NCBI RefSeq assembly: GCF_017744655.1
Contig: NZ_JAGIAW010000006.1
Span: forward strand, 213,408-277,407
DNA: 64,000 bases
Reading direction: 5' to 3'
DNA from: Devosia sp.
GTDB taxonomy: Bacteria; Pseudomonadota; Alphaproteobacteria; Rhizobiales; Devosiaceae
The stretch's first letter is position 1, and every line of letters starts with the position of its first letter. The notes beneath the pieces are model-generated. The model worked only from the letters and a program-made list of their open reading frames with translations. It was not told where the DNA came from and did not search any database. Shown piece after piece: positions 25,845 to 35,337 of the stretch. The position numbers were made by a program, and so were the translations under genes.

Positions 25845-27172
25845 AATTTGGCGGCCTCTGCTGTGGGTGCCGCAGCGGTACCATAGGGCACATTGCGACC
25901 GCCATAGCGACGCACGCGGATATTGGCCTGTTCGGCGTGGCCGACAAAACCTTCAAGCATGGAGAGACGCGAGCCATAGGCGCCGATCTTGGCCGAGGCC
26001 TCGTCGGTGGTCACCGTCTGCCAGGTGCAGGTTTTCAGGAACTTTCCGACCCAGAGGCCGCCCGTATAGCGCGCCGCCTTCATGGTAGGCAGCGTGTGAT
26101 TGGTGCCGATAACCTTGTCGCCATAGGCCACATTGGTGCGCGGTCCGAGGAACAGAGCGCCAAAGTTCGTCATGTTGTCCCGGAACCACATGTCCCGATC
26201 GGTCATCACCTGCACATGTTCCGAGGCAATGCGGGCGGCTTCGGCCAGCATTTCCTCGTAAGAGTCGCAGACAATAACCTCACCGAAATCGGTCCATGAT
26301 TTGCGGGCGATATCGGCTGTCGGCAGGATGGCGAGAATGCGTTCGATCTCCGCCATGGTATCGCGTGCCAGCTTTTCCGAATTCGTAAGAAGGATCGCCG
26401 GGCTCGTTGGCCCATGCTCTGCCTGCCCCAGAAGATCGGTGGCGCAGAGTTCGCCGTCGACCGTTTCGTCGGCAATCACCAGCGTCTCGGTTGGGCCGGC
26501 AAAGAGGTCGATACCGACGCGACCATAAAGCTGGCGCTTGGCTTCCGCGACAAAGGCATTGCCGGGGCCGACAAGCATGTCGACCGGGCTGATGCTCTCG
26601 GTGCCAATCGCCATGGCGCCGATCGCCTGGATGCCACCCAGGACGTAAATCTCATCCGCACCCGCCATGGCCTGGGCCGCGACGATGGCCGGCGCCGGCT
26701 TGCCATTAAAGGGCGGCGCACAGGTGATGACGCGCGGGCAACCAGCGACCTTGGCGGTGAGAACCGACATATGGGCCGAGGCCAGCAGCGGATATTTCCC
26801 GCCCGGCACATAGCAGCCCACCGCATTGATCGGCACGTGCTTATGGCCCAGTGTCACGCCCGGCATGGTCTCGACCTCAAGCGCAAGCATCGTGTCCTTC
26901 TGCTTCTGGGCAAAGTTGCGCACTTGGGTCTGGGCGAACTCGATGTCGTGCAGGTCCTGACCGGTCAATTGCGCGAAGCAATCGTCGATTTCTTTCTGGC
27001 TCAGCCGGAAATCCGCGCGATCCCACTTGTCGAATTTTTGCGACAGCTCCCGCACGGCCTCGTCGCCGCGCTTCTCGATATCGCCGAGAATTCCCTCGAC
27101 TGTCGCGCGAACCTGGCGATCCGCCTCGGCCCGCTCTTCGACATCCTTACCGCGCTTGAGCCAAACTGCCAT
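25841..27172 (-). CDS. Histidinol dehydrogenase-family enzyme (HpsN-like)
   Basis: Protein of 443 residues in the HisD superfamily. Zinc and catalytic positions match: [15 protein letters not shown] (Gln and His ligands), ASEHVQV with the Glu-His pair, [13 protein letters not shown], and the C-terminal [13 protein letters not shown] with the last His. The [23 protein letters not shown] segment and the operon partners favour the HpsN-like branch, in which an alcohol is oxidised in two NAD-dependent steps to a carboxylate, over histidine biosynthesis. No his gene is nearby. ATG at 27172 has AGGAGG upstream; the longer frame from 27220 runs through an operator. Substrate unknown. Confidence 0.87.
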   Translation of the reverse strand: MAVWLKRGKDVEERAEADRQVRATVEGILGDIEKRGDEAVRELSQKFDKWDRADFRLSQKEIDDCFAQLTGQDLHDIEFAQTQVRNFAQKQKDTMLALEVETMPGVTLGHKHVPINAVGCYVPGGKYPLLASAHMSVLTAKVAGCPRVITCAPPFNGKPAPAIVAAQAMAGADEIYVLGGIQAIGAMAIGTESISPVDMLVGPGNAFVAEAKRQLYGRVGIDLFAGPTETLVIADETVDGELCATDLLGQAEHGPTSPAILLTNSEKLARDTMAEIERILAILPTADIARKSWTDFGEVIVCDSYEEMLAEAARIASEHVQVMTDRDMWFRDNMTNFGALFLGPRTNVAYGDKVIGTNHTLPTMKAARYTGGLWVGKFLKTCTWQTVTTDEASAKIGAYGSRLSMLEGFVGHAEQANIRVRRYGGRNVPYGTAAAPTAEAAKL

Positions 27173-27205
27173 GGATCGATCCTCCTGATGACGTACGCAT
27201 ATTTT

Positions 27206-27219
27206 TGCATACGCATTCA
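27206..27219. promoter_or_regulatory. LacI-type operator 1
   Basis: TGCATACGCATTCA, a pseudo-palindrome with central CG (10 of 14 positions symmetric), 34 bp upstream of the HDH start codon. It nearly equals the site at 27284. The pattern is that of LacI-family operators. Confidence 0.65.
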
Positions 27220-27283
27220 TTATGGCAATCCAACGATATGAGCTAGTAAGACTTTTGGTTTGATCATTTAAATGCGAATTTTA

Positions 27284-27297
27284 TGCATGCGCATTCA
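27284..27297. promoter_or_regulatory. LacI-type operator 2
   Basis: TGCATGCGCATTCA, symmetric at 12 of 14 positions with central CG, 78 bp from operator 1 and in the same orientation; GCAT(A/G)CGCATTCATTA is shared by both sites. It lies on the side of the RraA remnant, so it may once have served a divergent promoter or may support looping. Confidence 0.65.
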
Positions 27298-27337
27298 TTA
27301 GCACGTGTGACGCAGACGTCCAGGATATGCCAATCTG

Positions 27338-27598
27338 ATGCCCTTTGCCGTCAACACGCCCTTAGCCTGTGGCGGCGTGACGGTCATGTCCGGGAACATC
27401 ATCGTGGCCGATGACGATGGCGCGGTCTGCGTCCCGGCTGCGCGGGCCGCCGAGGTTATCCAGCGATAAGCCAACGAATGGGAAGACTTTTCGCGCATGA
27501 AGCTCAAGCAGGGCGCGCCGTTGCAGCGCTATTATCCTCTGCATCAGCATGCGCGCGGCGAATATGAGGAATGGCGCAGGACCAATCCGGTTGGATAA
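27338..27598 (+). pseudogene. RraA-family protein, C-terminal remnant with internal stop
   Basis: Reading 27338-27598 in one frame gives the end of an RraA-like protein: CGGVTVMSGNIIVADDDGAV, then VPAARAAEVIQR, a TAA at 27467, and ANEWEDFSRMKLKQG. Normal RraA-family aldolases/decarboxylases have about 220-240 residues; only about the last 85 remain, and a TGA precedes the fragment at about 27308. It points away from the HDH operon, with the two operators between, so it was probably a divergent partner gene of the same pathway. Function is certainly lost. Confidence 0.8.
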
Positions 27599-27622
27599 TC
27601 GGCCAGAATACTGGCAGCGGAC

Positions 27623-29224
27623 CTATCGGCCCGCCTTCAACAGTTCGGCTGCTTTTTCGGCGATCATGATGACGGGGCTGGCGGTGTTGCCTGAGACAAT
27701 GTGGGGCATGATGGAAGCGTCGATGATGCGGAGACCCTCGCAGCCATTGAGGCGGAGGTCGGGGGTGACTACGGCTTCGGCGTCCACGCCCATACGGCAG
27801 GTGCCGACGGGGTGAAAGATGGTCGTGGCGATGTCGCCGATGCTGTGGAGGAGATCGGCTTCGCTTTCGACCTTTGGGCCGGGCAGGATTTCCTCGGGGC
27901 GATAACGCTGGAGCGCCTTGGCCGTCATGATGCGGCGGGCCTGCTGCACCGAGCGGACGGCGACCTGGCGGTCGTGGTCGGCGGACAGGTAGTTGGGGCG
28001 AATATCGGGCTGGATCTGCGAGTCAGTGCTCGTGATGTGCACGCTGCCGGTACTGTGCGGGCGCAGGTTGCAGACCGATACCGTGATGGCCGGGAAGTCA
28101 TGCAGCGGCTCGCCCAGGCGGTTCGTCGAGAGCGGCTGGACGTGATATTCGAGGTCAGGCGTGTCGAGCGCGGCGTCGGACTTGGTGAACATGCCGAATT
28201 GGCTAGGTGCCATGGACATGGGGCCGCTGCGCATCAGCGCATATTGGAGGCCGATCTGCGCTTTGCCCAGGGGACTGTGGAATAGCGTATTGAGGGTACG
28301 GGCGCCCGTGACGCGATAGACGGTGCGGATCTGCAAATGATCCTGCAGGTTCTCGCCGACGCCGCTCATGGCGTATTGCACGGGAATGCCGTGGGCCTGC
28401 AGGACGTCCGGGCGACCGATACCGGAAAGCTCAAGCAGCTTTGGGGAATTGATGGCGCCGGCAGCGAGAAGGACTTCGCGCCCTGCCCTTGCCTCGTGGA
28501 GCTGCCCGCCTTGACGGAAGCGAACGCCAGTGAAGCGGCGACCTTCGAGGATCAGCGATTGTGTCTCGGCCTTGGTGATAAGGCGGAGATTGGGGCGCTT
28601 CAGGGCCGGGCGCAAAAAGCCACGCGCGGTGTTCCAGCGGCGACCGCCGGCTTGGTTGACCTCGAAGAGGCCAGAACCTTCATTGTTGCCATCGTTGAAA
28701 TCGGCGCGCGGCAGAATGCCGAATTCTTCGGCGCCCTTTTGCACGGCTTCGAGAATGTCCCAGCGCAGGCGCTGGCGGGACACTTTCCATTCGCCGCCAG
28801 AACCATGAAGGTCGGATTCGCCACCATGGTGGTCTTCGGATTTGCGGAAATAGGGCAAGACGTCATCCCAGCCCCAGCCGACATTGCCGGCCTGACGCCA
28901 GCGATCATAGTCGGCGGCCTGGCCGCGCATGTAGATCATGCCATTGACCGAGGTGCAGCCGCCTAAAACCTTGCCGCGGGGATAGACCAGCGAGCGGCCA
29001 TTGAGGCCGGGCTCGGCGGCGGTTTTCATCATCCAGTCGGTGCGGGGATTGCCGATGCAATAGAGGTAACCCACCGGGATATTGACCCAGTGGTAGTTGT
29101 CGCTGCCGCCGGCTTCGAGGAGGAGCACGCGGTTGCGCGGGTCCTCCGTCAGGCGGTTGGCGAGCACGCAGCCCGCCGTGCCCGCGCCGACGATGATGTA
29201 GTCATATTGGCCGTCAATCTGCAT
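27623..29224 (-). CDS. GMC-family oxidoreductase (choline/alcohol dehydrogenase type)
   Basis: Flavoprotein of 533 residues. The FAD-binding [13 protein letters not shown] lies near residue 13, a GMC signature near 80 ([18 protein letters not shown]), and the second signature, [15 protein letters not shown], near 258. The C-terminal catalytic His lies in [10 protein letters not shown] and the Asn in [10 protein letters not shown]. It would oxidise a primary alcohol or polyol to an aldehyde and pass electrons to the respiratory chain. ATG at 29224 is used; the frame extends upstream without a good start. It overlaps the kinase gene by 11 bp and is the last gene of the polyol operon. Confidence 0.9.
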   Translation of the reverse strand: MQIDGQYDYIIVGAGTAGCVLANRLTEDPRNRVLLLEAGGSDNYHWVNIPVGYLYCIGNPRTDWMMKTAAEPGLNGRSLVYPRGKVLGGCTSVNGMIYMRGQAADYDRWRQAGNVGWGWDDVLPYFRKSEDHHGGESDLHGSGGEWKVSRQRLRWDILEAVQKGAEEFGILPRADFNDGNNEGSGLFEVNQAGGRRWNTARGFLRPALKRPNLRLITKAETQSLILEGRRFTGVRFRQGGQLHEARAGREVLLAAGAINSPKLLELSGIGRPDVLQAHGIPVQYAMSGVGENLQDHLQIRTVYRVTGARTLNTLFHSPLGKAQIGLQYALMRSGPMSMAPSQFGMFTKSDAALDTPDLEYHVQPLSTNRLGEPLHDFPAITVSVCNLRPHSTGSVHITSTDSQIQPDIRPNYLSADHDRQVAVRSVQQARRIMTAKALQRYRPEEILPGPKVESEADLLHSIGDIATTIFHPVGTCRMGVDAEAVVTPDLRLNGCEGLRIIDASIMPHIVSGNTASPVIMIAEKAAELLKAGR

Positions 29225-30737
29225 GCGGGGGCTCCGCAGCCGCGAGGGCGCGCCATGCGGTCTGGCTGGCTGCATTGAGCGCGGTCCAGGCCTCGTAGCG
29301 CCGGTCATAATGGCGGCGCATGGGAGCCTGCGGCTTATAGGTTTTTACCGGCCGCGTCATTTCGGCGGCGGCGGTGATTTCGTCGGGATAGATGCCGACG
29401 CCAATGGCGGCCACCATGGCGGCGCCGAGCGCGCCGGTTTCGCGCGCTTCAGCGACGGTGACGGGAACGCCGAGGCCATCGGCGAACATTTGCGGCCAAT
29501 GGGGCGAGCGGGCGCCGCCACCCGACAGCACGGCCTGCGACAGGCCGACCCCGGCATCGGCGAGGACACCAATATGGCGGCGGTGTTCGAACATGACGCC
29601 CTCGAAAAGCGCGCGCAGCATATGGCCTTCGCCATGCCAGCCGGCAAGGCCGAAGAAGCCGCCGCGATAATGCGCGCCGAGCCGGCCGCCATAGATGAAG
29701 GGCTGGAACAGCGGATCATCGGGCGAAGGCGTGGTCTCGCCCACGAGCGCGTTGACGAGGCCGAAGGGGTCGTCGTGATGGTGGCCGCGCTCGATGAGGG
29801 TGCGGACATACCATTCGAGATTGGCCGCCGAAGTGGCGCTGTTTTCCATATTGGCGTAGCGCGAGGGGCCATAGGCGGCGACCATGAAGACGCGGTCGTC
29901 ATGCACCGGGGTATCGGAAAAGACCTGGTTGATCGACCAACTCCCGGCAACGACCGAGGCAGAGCCCGGAAGAGCGGCGCCCGAGCCCATGGCGGAGGCG
30001 ACGACATCGAAGAGACCGGCGACGACGGGCGTTCCGGTGGCGAGGCCGGTCGCAGCGGCGGCATCCGGGGTGACGGTGCCGACGATGGCGCTCGGCTGGT
30101 GCAGCGCGGGGAGAAGGTGACGGGAGTCTTCTAGGCCGTAGAGACGGAGAAGCTCGTCGTCGTACTCGGCCTCGGGCAAGCGCAGGAGGCCGGCGCCGGA
30201 CATGTCGGAAATATCGGTGGCAAGCGTGCCAGTCAGGTGCCACGTGAGCACGTCCTTGGCATACAGCAAGGTGCCAGCCTGGGCGTAGATTTCGGGGCGG
30301 TTCTGCTTGAGCCAGGCAAGAAGCATCGGGGTCTGCGAGGGCCAGGGGCGCTGCAGGCAGATGGCGTGGAGCGCGGCGCCGACGGCCTCGTCGGTCGCGG
30401 CGGCGAGCACGGCGGCGCGGCTATCGAGGGACTGGATGCCGAGGAGCGGCTGATTGGCGCGATCGAGGAGATAGAGGCCATTGCCGTGGCCGGCCGTACC
30501 AATGGCGGCGATGTCGGCCGGATTGATCCCGGCCGTCTCGATGCAGCGGGCGATGGCGATCTGAGCATTGGCCCAGAGTTCGCCGACGGAGCGCTCCACC
30601 ATGCCGGCGGCGGGCTTGTGGGTGGCGCCATCGAGCCCATGGGCGGCGATCTGGCGGCCGCTCAGGTCGAAGAGTACCGCCTTAATGACGGTGTTTCCGG
30701 CGTCGAGGCCGAGGAGGTAGCGTTGCGGATTAGCCAT
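29214..30737 (-). CDS. FGGY-family carbohydrate kinase (L-xylulose/erythritol kinase-like)
   Basis: Kinase of 507 residues. It opens with [17 protein letters not shown] (phosphate-1 motif), has the substrate region [10 protein letters not shown] near 85, [19 protein letters not shown] near 237, ATP-site GSWSINQVF near 265 and the adenosine motif [20 protein letters not shown] near 405. [14 protein letters not shown] and the RPVKTYKP tail resemble the LyxK/EryA branch. It would phosphorylate a polyol or ketopentose in the cytoplasm. Within the operon it sits between aldolase and GMC genes and overlaps both. The exact sugar is not determined. Confidence 0.88.
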   Translation of the reverse strand: MANPQRYLLGLDAGNTVIKAVLFDLSGRQIAAHGLDGATHKPAAGMVERSVGELWANAQIAIARCIETAGINPADIAAIGTAGHGNGLYLLDRANQPLLGIQSLDSRAAVLAAATDEAVGAALHAICLQRPWPSQTPMLLAWLKQNRPEIYAQAGTLLYAKDVLTWHLTGTLATDISDMSGAGLLRLPEAEYDDELLRLYGLEDSRHLLPALHQPSAIVGTVTPDAAAATGLATGTPVVAGLFDVVASAMGSGAALPGSASVVAGSWSINQVFSDTPVHDDRVFMVAAYGPSRYANMENSATSAANLEWYVRTLIERGHHHDDPFGLVNALVGETTPSPDDPLFQPFIYGGRLGAHYRGGFFGLAGWHGEGHMLRALFEGVMFEHRRHIGVLADAGVGLSQAVLSGGGARSPHWPQMFADGLGVPVTVAEARETGALGAAMVAAIGVGIYPDEITAAAEMTRPVKTYKPQAPMRRHYDRRYEAWTALNAASQTAWRALAAAEPPHAD

Positions 30738-31569
30738 TGTACACGTCCCAGGCTTGCTCGCCGCTGGCGCCCTGATGAATGATCGCCATCAGGGCGGATA
30801 CGACCGCGCGCGGATTGGCATGCTGATAGATATTGCGCCCATAGACCATGCCCTTGGCGCCCTGCCCCATCAAGCGGGCTGATTTGGCGAGCACGGCCTT
30901 AAGGTCCTCTTTGCCGCCGCCGCGCACCAGAACCGGCACGCGGGCGGCTTCGACGACGCGATGAAAATCGTCGGGATTGTCGGTGGGGTCGGCCTTGATG
31001 ATGTCGGCGCCCATTTCGGCGGCGAGGCGCACGAGGGTGACGATCTTTTCCGCATCGCCATCGACTTGATAGCCGCCCCTTATGTCATTGGGGAGCATGA
31101 CGAGGGGTTCGATCATGAGGGGCATGCCGTATTTGTGGCAATCGGCGCGCACGCGGCTGATATTGGCGACGCACTGGCGGAAGAGTTCGGGCTCGTCCGG
31201 CAGCATGAAGAGATTGACCACAACGCAGGCGGCATCCATTTCGAGCGCGCCGATAATGGGTTCGTCGTGGTTCTGCAGCATGGACCACATAACCTTGTGG
31301 CGCTGGGCATTATAGGGATTGCCCATGTCGATGCGCATGACGAGGGCTGGCTTGTCCTTGCCCGGGCGAGATTGCAAGAGGTCGGCTTGGCCATAGGCCA
31401 TCTGGATGGCGTCGGGTTCCGCGTCGACTAGGGCGTCAACCACGCCGGCCATGTCTTCGAGGCCCTGTAGAAAGCTCGGTTCGTTGCAGACGCCGTGGTC
31501 GATGGCGACGTCGAGGCAGCCGCCATTGGCAAAGAGTCGGTTCATTCGGGCCTTGCCGCTCACGCGCAT
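30730..31569 (-). CDS. Class I aldolase, DeoC/FbaB/LacD (DhnA-type) family
   Basis: TIM-barrel protein of 279 residues. VAIDHGV near residue 21 and IIKADPTDNPDD at 191-201, with Lys192 as probable Schiff-base residue, match the family that includes FbaB and LsrF. It would cleave a ketose phosphate to dihydroxyacetone phosphate or an equivalent plus an aldehyde. It overlaps the kinase and GlpD-like genes, so kinase, dehydrogenase and aldolase appear co-translated. An LsrF-like thiolase role is the main alternative. There is no LsrG homologue next to it. Confidence 0.85.
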   Translation of the reverse strand: MRVSGKARMNRLFANGGCLDVAIDHGVCNEPSFLQGLEDMAGVVDALVDAEPDAIQMAYGQADLLQSRPGKDKPALVMRIDMGNPYNAQRHKVMWSMLQNHDEPIIGALEMDAACVVVNLFMLPDEPELFRQCVANISRVRADCHKYGMPLMIEPLVMLPNDIRGGYQVDGDAEKIVTLVRLAAEMGADIIKADPTDNPDDFHRVVEAARVPVLVRGGGKEDLKAVLAKSARLMGQGAKGMVYGRNIYQHANPRAVVSALMAIIHQGASGEQAWDVYNG

Positions 31570-33290
31570 GGCTGGTTCCTTTCGTCGGTCCTCAGCGCCA
31601 GCATTTCTGCGGTGACGCCGTGATAGGTTGCGAGTTCGTTGGTGAGCCGGGCGATCTGCGCGGCGGTTTCGGTGGCGCTCCAGCCGAGTTCGGCGGCGGC
31701 GATGGCGGCGATGGCAGCGATGCGGCCGGATGAAATGGCGCCGGTGATGGCGAGAGGCAGGCGGCGGAGCACGAGATCGGCGAGATCGGCGACGTGTTCG
31801 TGGCAGGTGAGGAAGGCGATCTCGGCTGAGGTCAGCGTCGTGCCGGGGTCCAGCGGTTCGTCGTCAGTGCGGGCGCGACAGAAGGCGAGGACGTCTTCTG
31901 CTCGGGAGCCGTAGAGGTCGACGAGGCGGTTGGCGCGATCCGTGGTGATGTTGTGGTGCGAAGTCAGGCGCTGGACGAAGTCAGTCGCGTCCTTGGGGAA
32001 GTTTTCTCCGCCGCCGATCGGAAGGGCGAGAGTGTCGGTGAGACGCTCCTGGCCGAGAGCTTCCAGAACCGCATCGGCGGTCTGTTCGGCGAAGGCGCGG
32101 AACGTGGTCCACTTGCCGCCGACCATGCAGAATTGCGGTACGTCGCCATCGATGCGGTGGACGAAATGACCGCGGGAGATGCGGCCGGTGAATTGCTGGT
32201 CGCTGCGCGGTAGCGGGCGGATGCCGCTAAAACTGAAGACGACCTGCTCGGAGGTGATTGTCAGCGTCGGGAAAACGCCGCGCAGGGCGCCGATGATGTA
32301 GTCGCGCTCTTCGTCCGTGCAGGCGACGCGCTCGGCGCTGTCGACGCGGATGTCGGTGGCGCCGGCGAGGACCCGGCCGAGATAGGGGAAGACGATGCAG
32401 ACGCGGCCGTCTTCGTTCTCAAAGAAGATCATGTGGCCGCCCAGCGCTTCGAAAAGTACTGGGTTATCGAGCACAATGTGGGAGCCCTTGGTGCCGGAGA
32501 CGAAGTTTTCGTGGTCCTTCTTCGCTGCGCCGAGGGCGACAAGGGACTCGTCGAGCCAGGCGCCGGTTGCGTTGACCATGGCGCGGGCGGAGACGGGAAA
32601 GCGGCGGTTGGTCAGCTTGTCGAGAAGGACATAGCCGCCGTTTTCTGGAACCAGTTCGGCATAGTTTAGCGCGATGCTTTCCGCCGCCAGACGCTTGGTA
32701 TCGAGCACGAGTTCGAGGGCCAAGCGTTCGGGGTAGCTGATCCAGGCGTCGTAATAGGTGGCGGAATAGGTGAGGCGCGGCATGAGCTTGGGCCAGGTCT
32801 TGAACGTTTCGGCGGCATTGCGGAAACGATGCGGCGGCAGGACGCGGCGGTTGCGCGTGGTCCAATCGTAGAGCCAGAGGCCGATCTTGATCGGCACGGC
32901 GCCTCGCGGAGCCGGCCGGCCGGAAAAACCGAGGAAACTCGCCGCGCCATTGAGAAGGCCGGAAAAGAGCGAGGTGATCGGGACAGTGGTCGGCAATGGC
33001 CGCACCATGTGGGGGGCGTTGGCGAGCAGGGCATCACGCTCGCGGAGGGATTCGCGGACGAGGGAAAATTCGCCGTTTTCGAGATAGCGAAGACCGCCGT
33101 GGATCATGCGCGAGGGGGCAGCGCTGCAGCCGGAAGCAAAATCGTTGCGCTCGACGAGGAGGACGCGCAGACCCTGCAGGGCCAGCTCGCGGAAGACGCC
33201 GATGCCGTTGATGCCGCCACCAACGACGATGACGTCGAAGGCGCCATCGGCACCGATCTGTTCGAAACTGTCGCGTCGTTGTTGAGACAA
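31560..33290 (-). CDS. GlpD/EryB-like FAD-dependent polyol-phosphate dehydrogenase
   Basis: Flavoenzyme of 576 residues, slightly longer than E. coli GlpD. It has IVVGGGINGIG at 21-31, ERNDFASGCSAAPSRMIHGGLRYLE at 47-71 with the family HGGLRYLE signature, and the SGIRPL segment in the C-terminal third. It oxidises glycerol-3-phosphate or, in the EryB branch, erythritol phosphate, feeding electrons to quinone. In an operon with a kinase, an aldolase and a SorC regulator, a polyol phosphate other than glycerol-3-phosphate is more likely. A conserved hairpin-like inverted repeat lies just upstream. Confidence 0.9.
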   Translation of the reverse strand: MSQQRRDSFEQIGADGAFDVIVVGGGINGIGVFRELALQGLRVLLVERNDFASGCSAAPSRMIHGGLRYLENGEFSLVRESLRERDALLANAPHMVRPLPTTVPITSLFSGLLNGAASFLGFSGRPAPRGAVPIKIGLWLYDWTTRNRRVLPPHRFRNAAETFKTWPKLMPRLTYSATYYDAWISYPERLALELVLDTKRLAAESIALNYAELVPENGGYVLLDKLTNRRFPVSARAMVNATGAWLDESLVALGAAKKDHENFVSGTKGSHIVLDNPVLFEALGGHMIFFENEDGRVCIVFPYLGRVLAGATDIRVDSAERVACTDEERDYIIGALRGVFPTLTITSEQVVFSFSGIRPLPRSDQQFTGRISRGHFVHRIDGDVPQFCMVGGKWTTFRAFAEQTADAVLEALGQERLTDTLALPIGGGENFPKDATDFVQRLTSHHNITTDRANRLVDLYGSRAEDVLAFCRARTDDEPLDPGTTLTSAEIAFLTCHEHVADLADLVLRRLPLAITGAISSGRIAAIAAIAAAELGWSATETAAQIARLTNELATYHGVTAEMLALRTDERNQPCA

Positions 33291-33302
33291 TAGAGTACCC
33301 CT

Positions 33303-33320
33303 CGCTGTCTCGCGACAGCG
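33303..33320 (-). promoter_or_regulatory. Hairpin between the AKR and GlpD-like genes
   Basis: CGCTGTC and GACAGCG form a perfect 7-bp stem with loop TCGC in the 57-bp gap, the only sizeable gap inside the distal part of the operon. No T-run follows on the minus strand. It may modulate expression of the downstream four genes. Confidence 0.5.
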
Positions 33321-33347
33321 TTGAAAAGTTCGGTTCTTCGGGTTCGA

Positions 33348-34343
33348 TCAGGCGTCGAGCTGGACGAGTTGCCGGGCGACGGCCTCGCTGATGATGGTGA
33401 TTTCGTCCGAGCTCAGGTCAATTTCGGCGGCCCCGGCATTTTCGCGGGCTTGGCTGACATTGCGCGCGCCGCAAAGGGCAAAGGTGATGCCGGGCTGCCT
33501 GATGGTCCAGGCGATGACGACTTGTGACGGCGTGGCGCCATGGGCAGCGGCGATGGGGGCGATGTCGGCCATCAGTCGTCCGACCTTTTCGCGATTGCCG
33601 AGGGAAAAATGCGGGTCGGTGCGACGCTGGTCGTCGCCCGAAAATTCGCGATCGGGGCCGACTTTGCCGGTAAGAAGGCCACGCGACAGCGAGGAATAAC
33701 TGAGGACCGAGACGCCGTTCTCACGACAAAGCGGCAACAGCGTACTCTCGATACCGCGGCGGGCCATGGAGTATTCCTCCTGGATCGCATCGAGCGCGCC
33801 GGTGGCGATATAGGCCTTAAGGTCGGCTTCCGAGACATTGCTGGCGCCGATGGAGCCGATCTTGCCCTGCTGCTTGAGCTCGACAAGGGCATCCATGGTT
33901 TCGGCGATTGGGGTCGTCGGGTCCTGCCAATGGGTGATGTAGTGATCGATGTGATCGGTGCCTAGGCGGAGGAGGCTCTGTTCTACCTCGTAGAAAATGG
34001 CGTCGCGACCGAGATAGCGGTGTACGGGCTTGCCATCATAATCGAAGAAGTGGTGGCCCTTGGTGGTGTGCCAGACGAGGCCGCACTTGGTGGCGAGCAC
34101 GACTTTGTCGCGGCGGCCTTTTATGGCGCGGCCAACCAGCTCTTCGGCAAGACCCTGACCATAGGCGGGGGCCGTATCGATCAGGGTAATTCCGGCGTCG
34201 ATGGAAGCCTGGATGGCGGCGATGGATTCGGATTCTTCCGTACCGCCCCACATCCAGCCGCCAATGGCCCAGGTGCCAAGGCCGATGGCCGAAGCTTTTA
34301 TGCCGGAGGCGCCGATCTGGCGGGTCTGAGCATCAGGCGACAT
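33348..34343 (-). CDS. Aldo/keto reductase
   Basis: Protein of 331 residues with an NAD(P)H-dependent (beta/alpha)8 barrel. The catalytic tetrad region DTAPAYGQGLAEELVG near residue 50 supplies Asp and Tyr, TKCG carries the Lys, and ITHWQDP near 130 carries the His. The late ARNVSQARENAGA segment is the cofactor-binding end. It would reduce or oxidise a sugar or polyol carbonyl. I use ATG at 34343; the open frame further upstream runs 77 residues into the regulator gene. It overlaps the SorC gene by 11 bp, within the polyol operon. Confidence 0.9.
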   Translation of the reverse strand: MSPDAQTRQIGASGIKASAIGLGTWAIGGWMWGGTEESESIAAIQASIDAGITLIDTAPAYGQGLAEELVGRAIKGRRDKVVLATKCGLVWHTTKGHHFFDYDGKPVHRYLGRDAIFYEVEQSLLRLGTDHIDHYITHWQDPTTPIAETMDALVELKQQGKIGSIGASNVSEADLKAYIATGALDAIQEEYSMARRGIESTLLPLCRENGVSVLSYSSLSRGLLTGKVGPDREFSGDDQRRTDPHFSLGNREKVGRLMADIAPIAAAHGATPSQVVIAWTIRQPGITFALCGARNVSQARENAGAAEIDLSSDEITIISEAVARQLVQLDA

Positions 34344-35334
34344 TCTGCTTACTTTCCATCTTGTCGAGCACGCCGGCCGCGGTTTCTTCGTCGAGCACGA
34401 GCGAATTGAGGTAGTGGCCGCGCAGCGCCGCGCGGATCGGCAGGACCTTTTCGGCACCGGCCGCAACGCCGATGACCTTTGGGCATCCGGCGAGATCGGC
34501 GGGGGACAGGGCCACGAGGCGTGAATTGAGGGCGTAGTCGGCGACCTCGCCGTTTTCGCCGATGAGATGGGCAAGGAATTCGGCGACGACGCCGCTCTTG
34601 GTCAGGCGTTCGCGGTCGGCGGTGGAGTCTGGGTGAAGGTCGTAGTAGCTCGACCCCGGCGTCTGGATGGAGCCGATGCCGACAAGGGCAATGGCGGCCT
34701 TGCGGGCGAGCTGGAAGGCTTCCTTGACCGAGCCCAGGTCCATCAACATGTCGCGCTGCTCGACGCTTTCGGCAAAGAGCGGCGCGTGGACGAGATGGGT
34801 GCTGCCTCCCAGACGTTCCGCAAGGCGCGAGGCCAGGTGGTTGACGTCGGTATAGTATTTGCCCTGCACGCCGCCGGTGAGCGGCACGACGGTGACGTCA
34901 AAGGTCCGTTCAGGGTCGAGGTTGTCGACCACGGCGCTGACCGCCTTGCCGCCCGTGATGGCGATGACGTCGCCGTCACGCAGCGATTCCAGCAACTGAT
35001 TGGCGGCGGCGCGGCCAACCTGTTTCAGCGTCGTGTCGAGATTGCCTGAGACCGTGGGGGTGACCACGGCATTGGCGAGGCCAGCGGCCTGGACCAGCAG
35101 GCGTTCGATTTCGACGAGCCGCTGGAAGGGCGACTCGATCTCGATCCGCACCATGCCCTGCTTGCGCCCTTGGGCGATCAGCCGGTTGACCTTGGAGGTC
35201 GACAGGTTCAGCGCCTCGGCAATGTCGGACTGCTTATGGCCCTCGAGAAAGTGCATCACGAGCACGGTGTAAATCTGGCGCGTTGCTTCGAAGTCGCTGT
35301 TTTCGGTCATCTCGTCACCCAGTCGCCTGAACAT
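34333..35334 (-). CDS. SorC-family transcriptional regulator (EryD/LsrR-like)
   Basis: Regulator of 333 residues. An N-terminal helix-turn-helix (HKQSDIAEALNLSTSKVNRLIAQGR near 34-56) precedes the SorC sugar-phosphate-binding domain (VITGGKAVSAVVDNL near 125, NSRLVALSPADLAG near 270). A start at 35334 lies 3 bp after the permease stop; an internal ATG at 35310 is possible. SorC members such as EryD and LsrR respond to a phosphorylated version of the imported sugar, which fits the kinase in the same operon. It probably controls the palindrome-containing promoter before the binding-protein gene. Confidence 0.9.
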   Translation of the reverse strand: MFRRLGDEMTENSDFEATRQIYTVLVMHFLEGHKQSDIAEALNLSTSKVNRLIAQGRKQGMVRIEIESPFQRLVEIERLLVQAAGLANAVVTPTVSGNLDTTLKQVGRAAANQLLESLRDGDVIAITGGKAVSAVVDNLDPERTFDVTVVPLTGGVQGKYYTDVNHLASRLAERLGGSTHLVHAPLFAESVEQRDMLMDLGSVKEAFQLARKAAIALVGIGSIQTPGSSYYDLHPDSTADRERLTKSGVVAEFLAHLIGENGEVADYALNSRLVALSPADLAGCPKVIGVAAGAEKVLPIRAALRGHYLNSLVLDEETAAGVLDKMESKQNVA

Positions 35335-35337
35335 GGA

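Noticed and set aside
25841..27172. Histidine biosynthesis hisD
   Set aside because: The operon partners are an SDR and a LacI regulator, no other his genes are present and LacI operators lie upstream; an HpsN-like catabolic role fits better.
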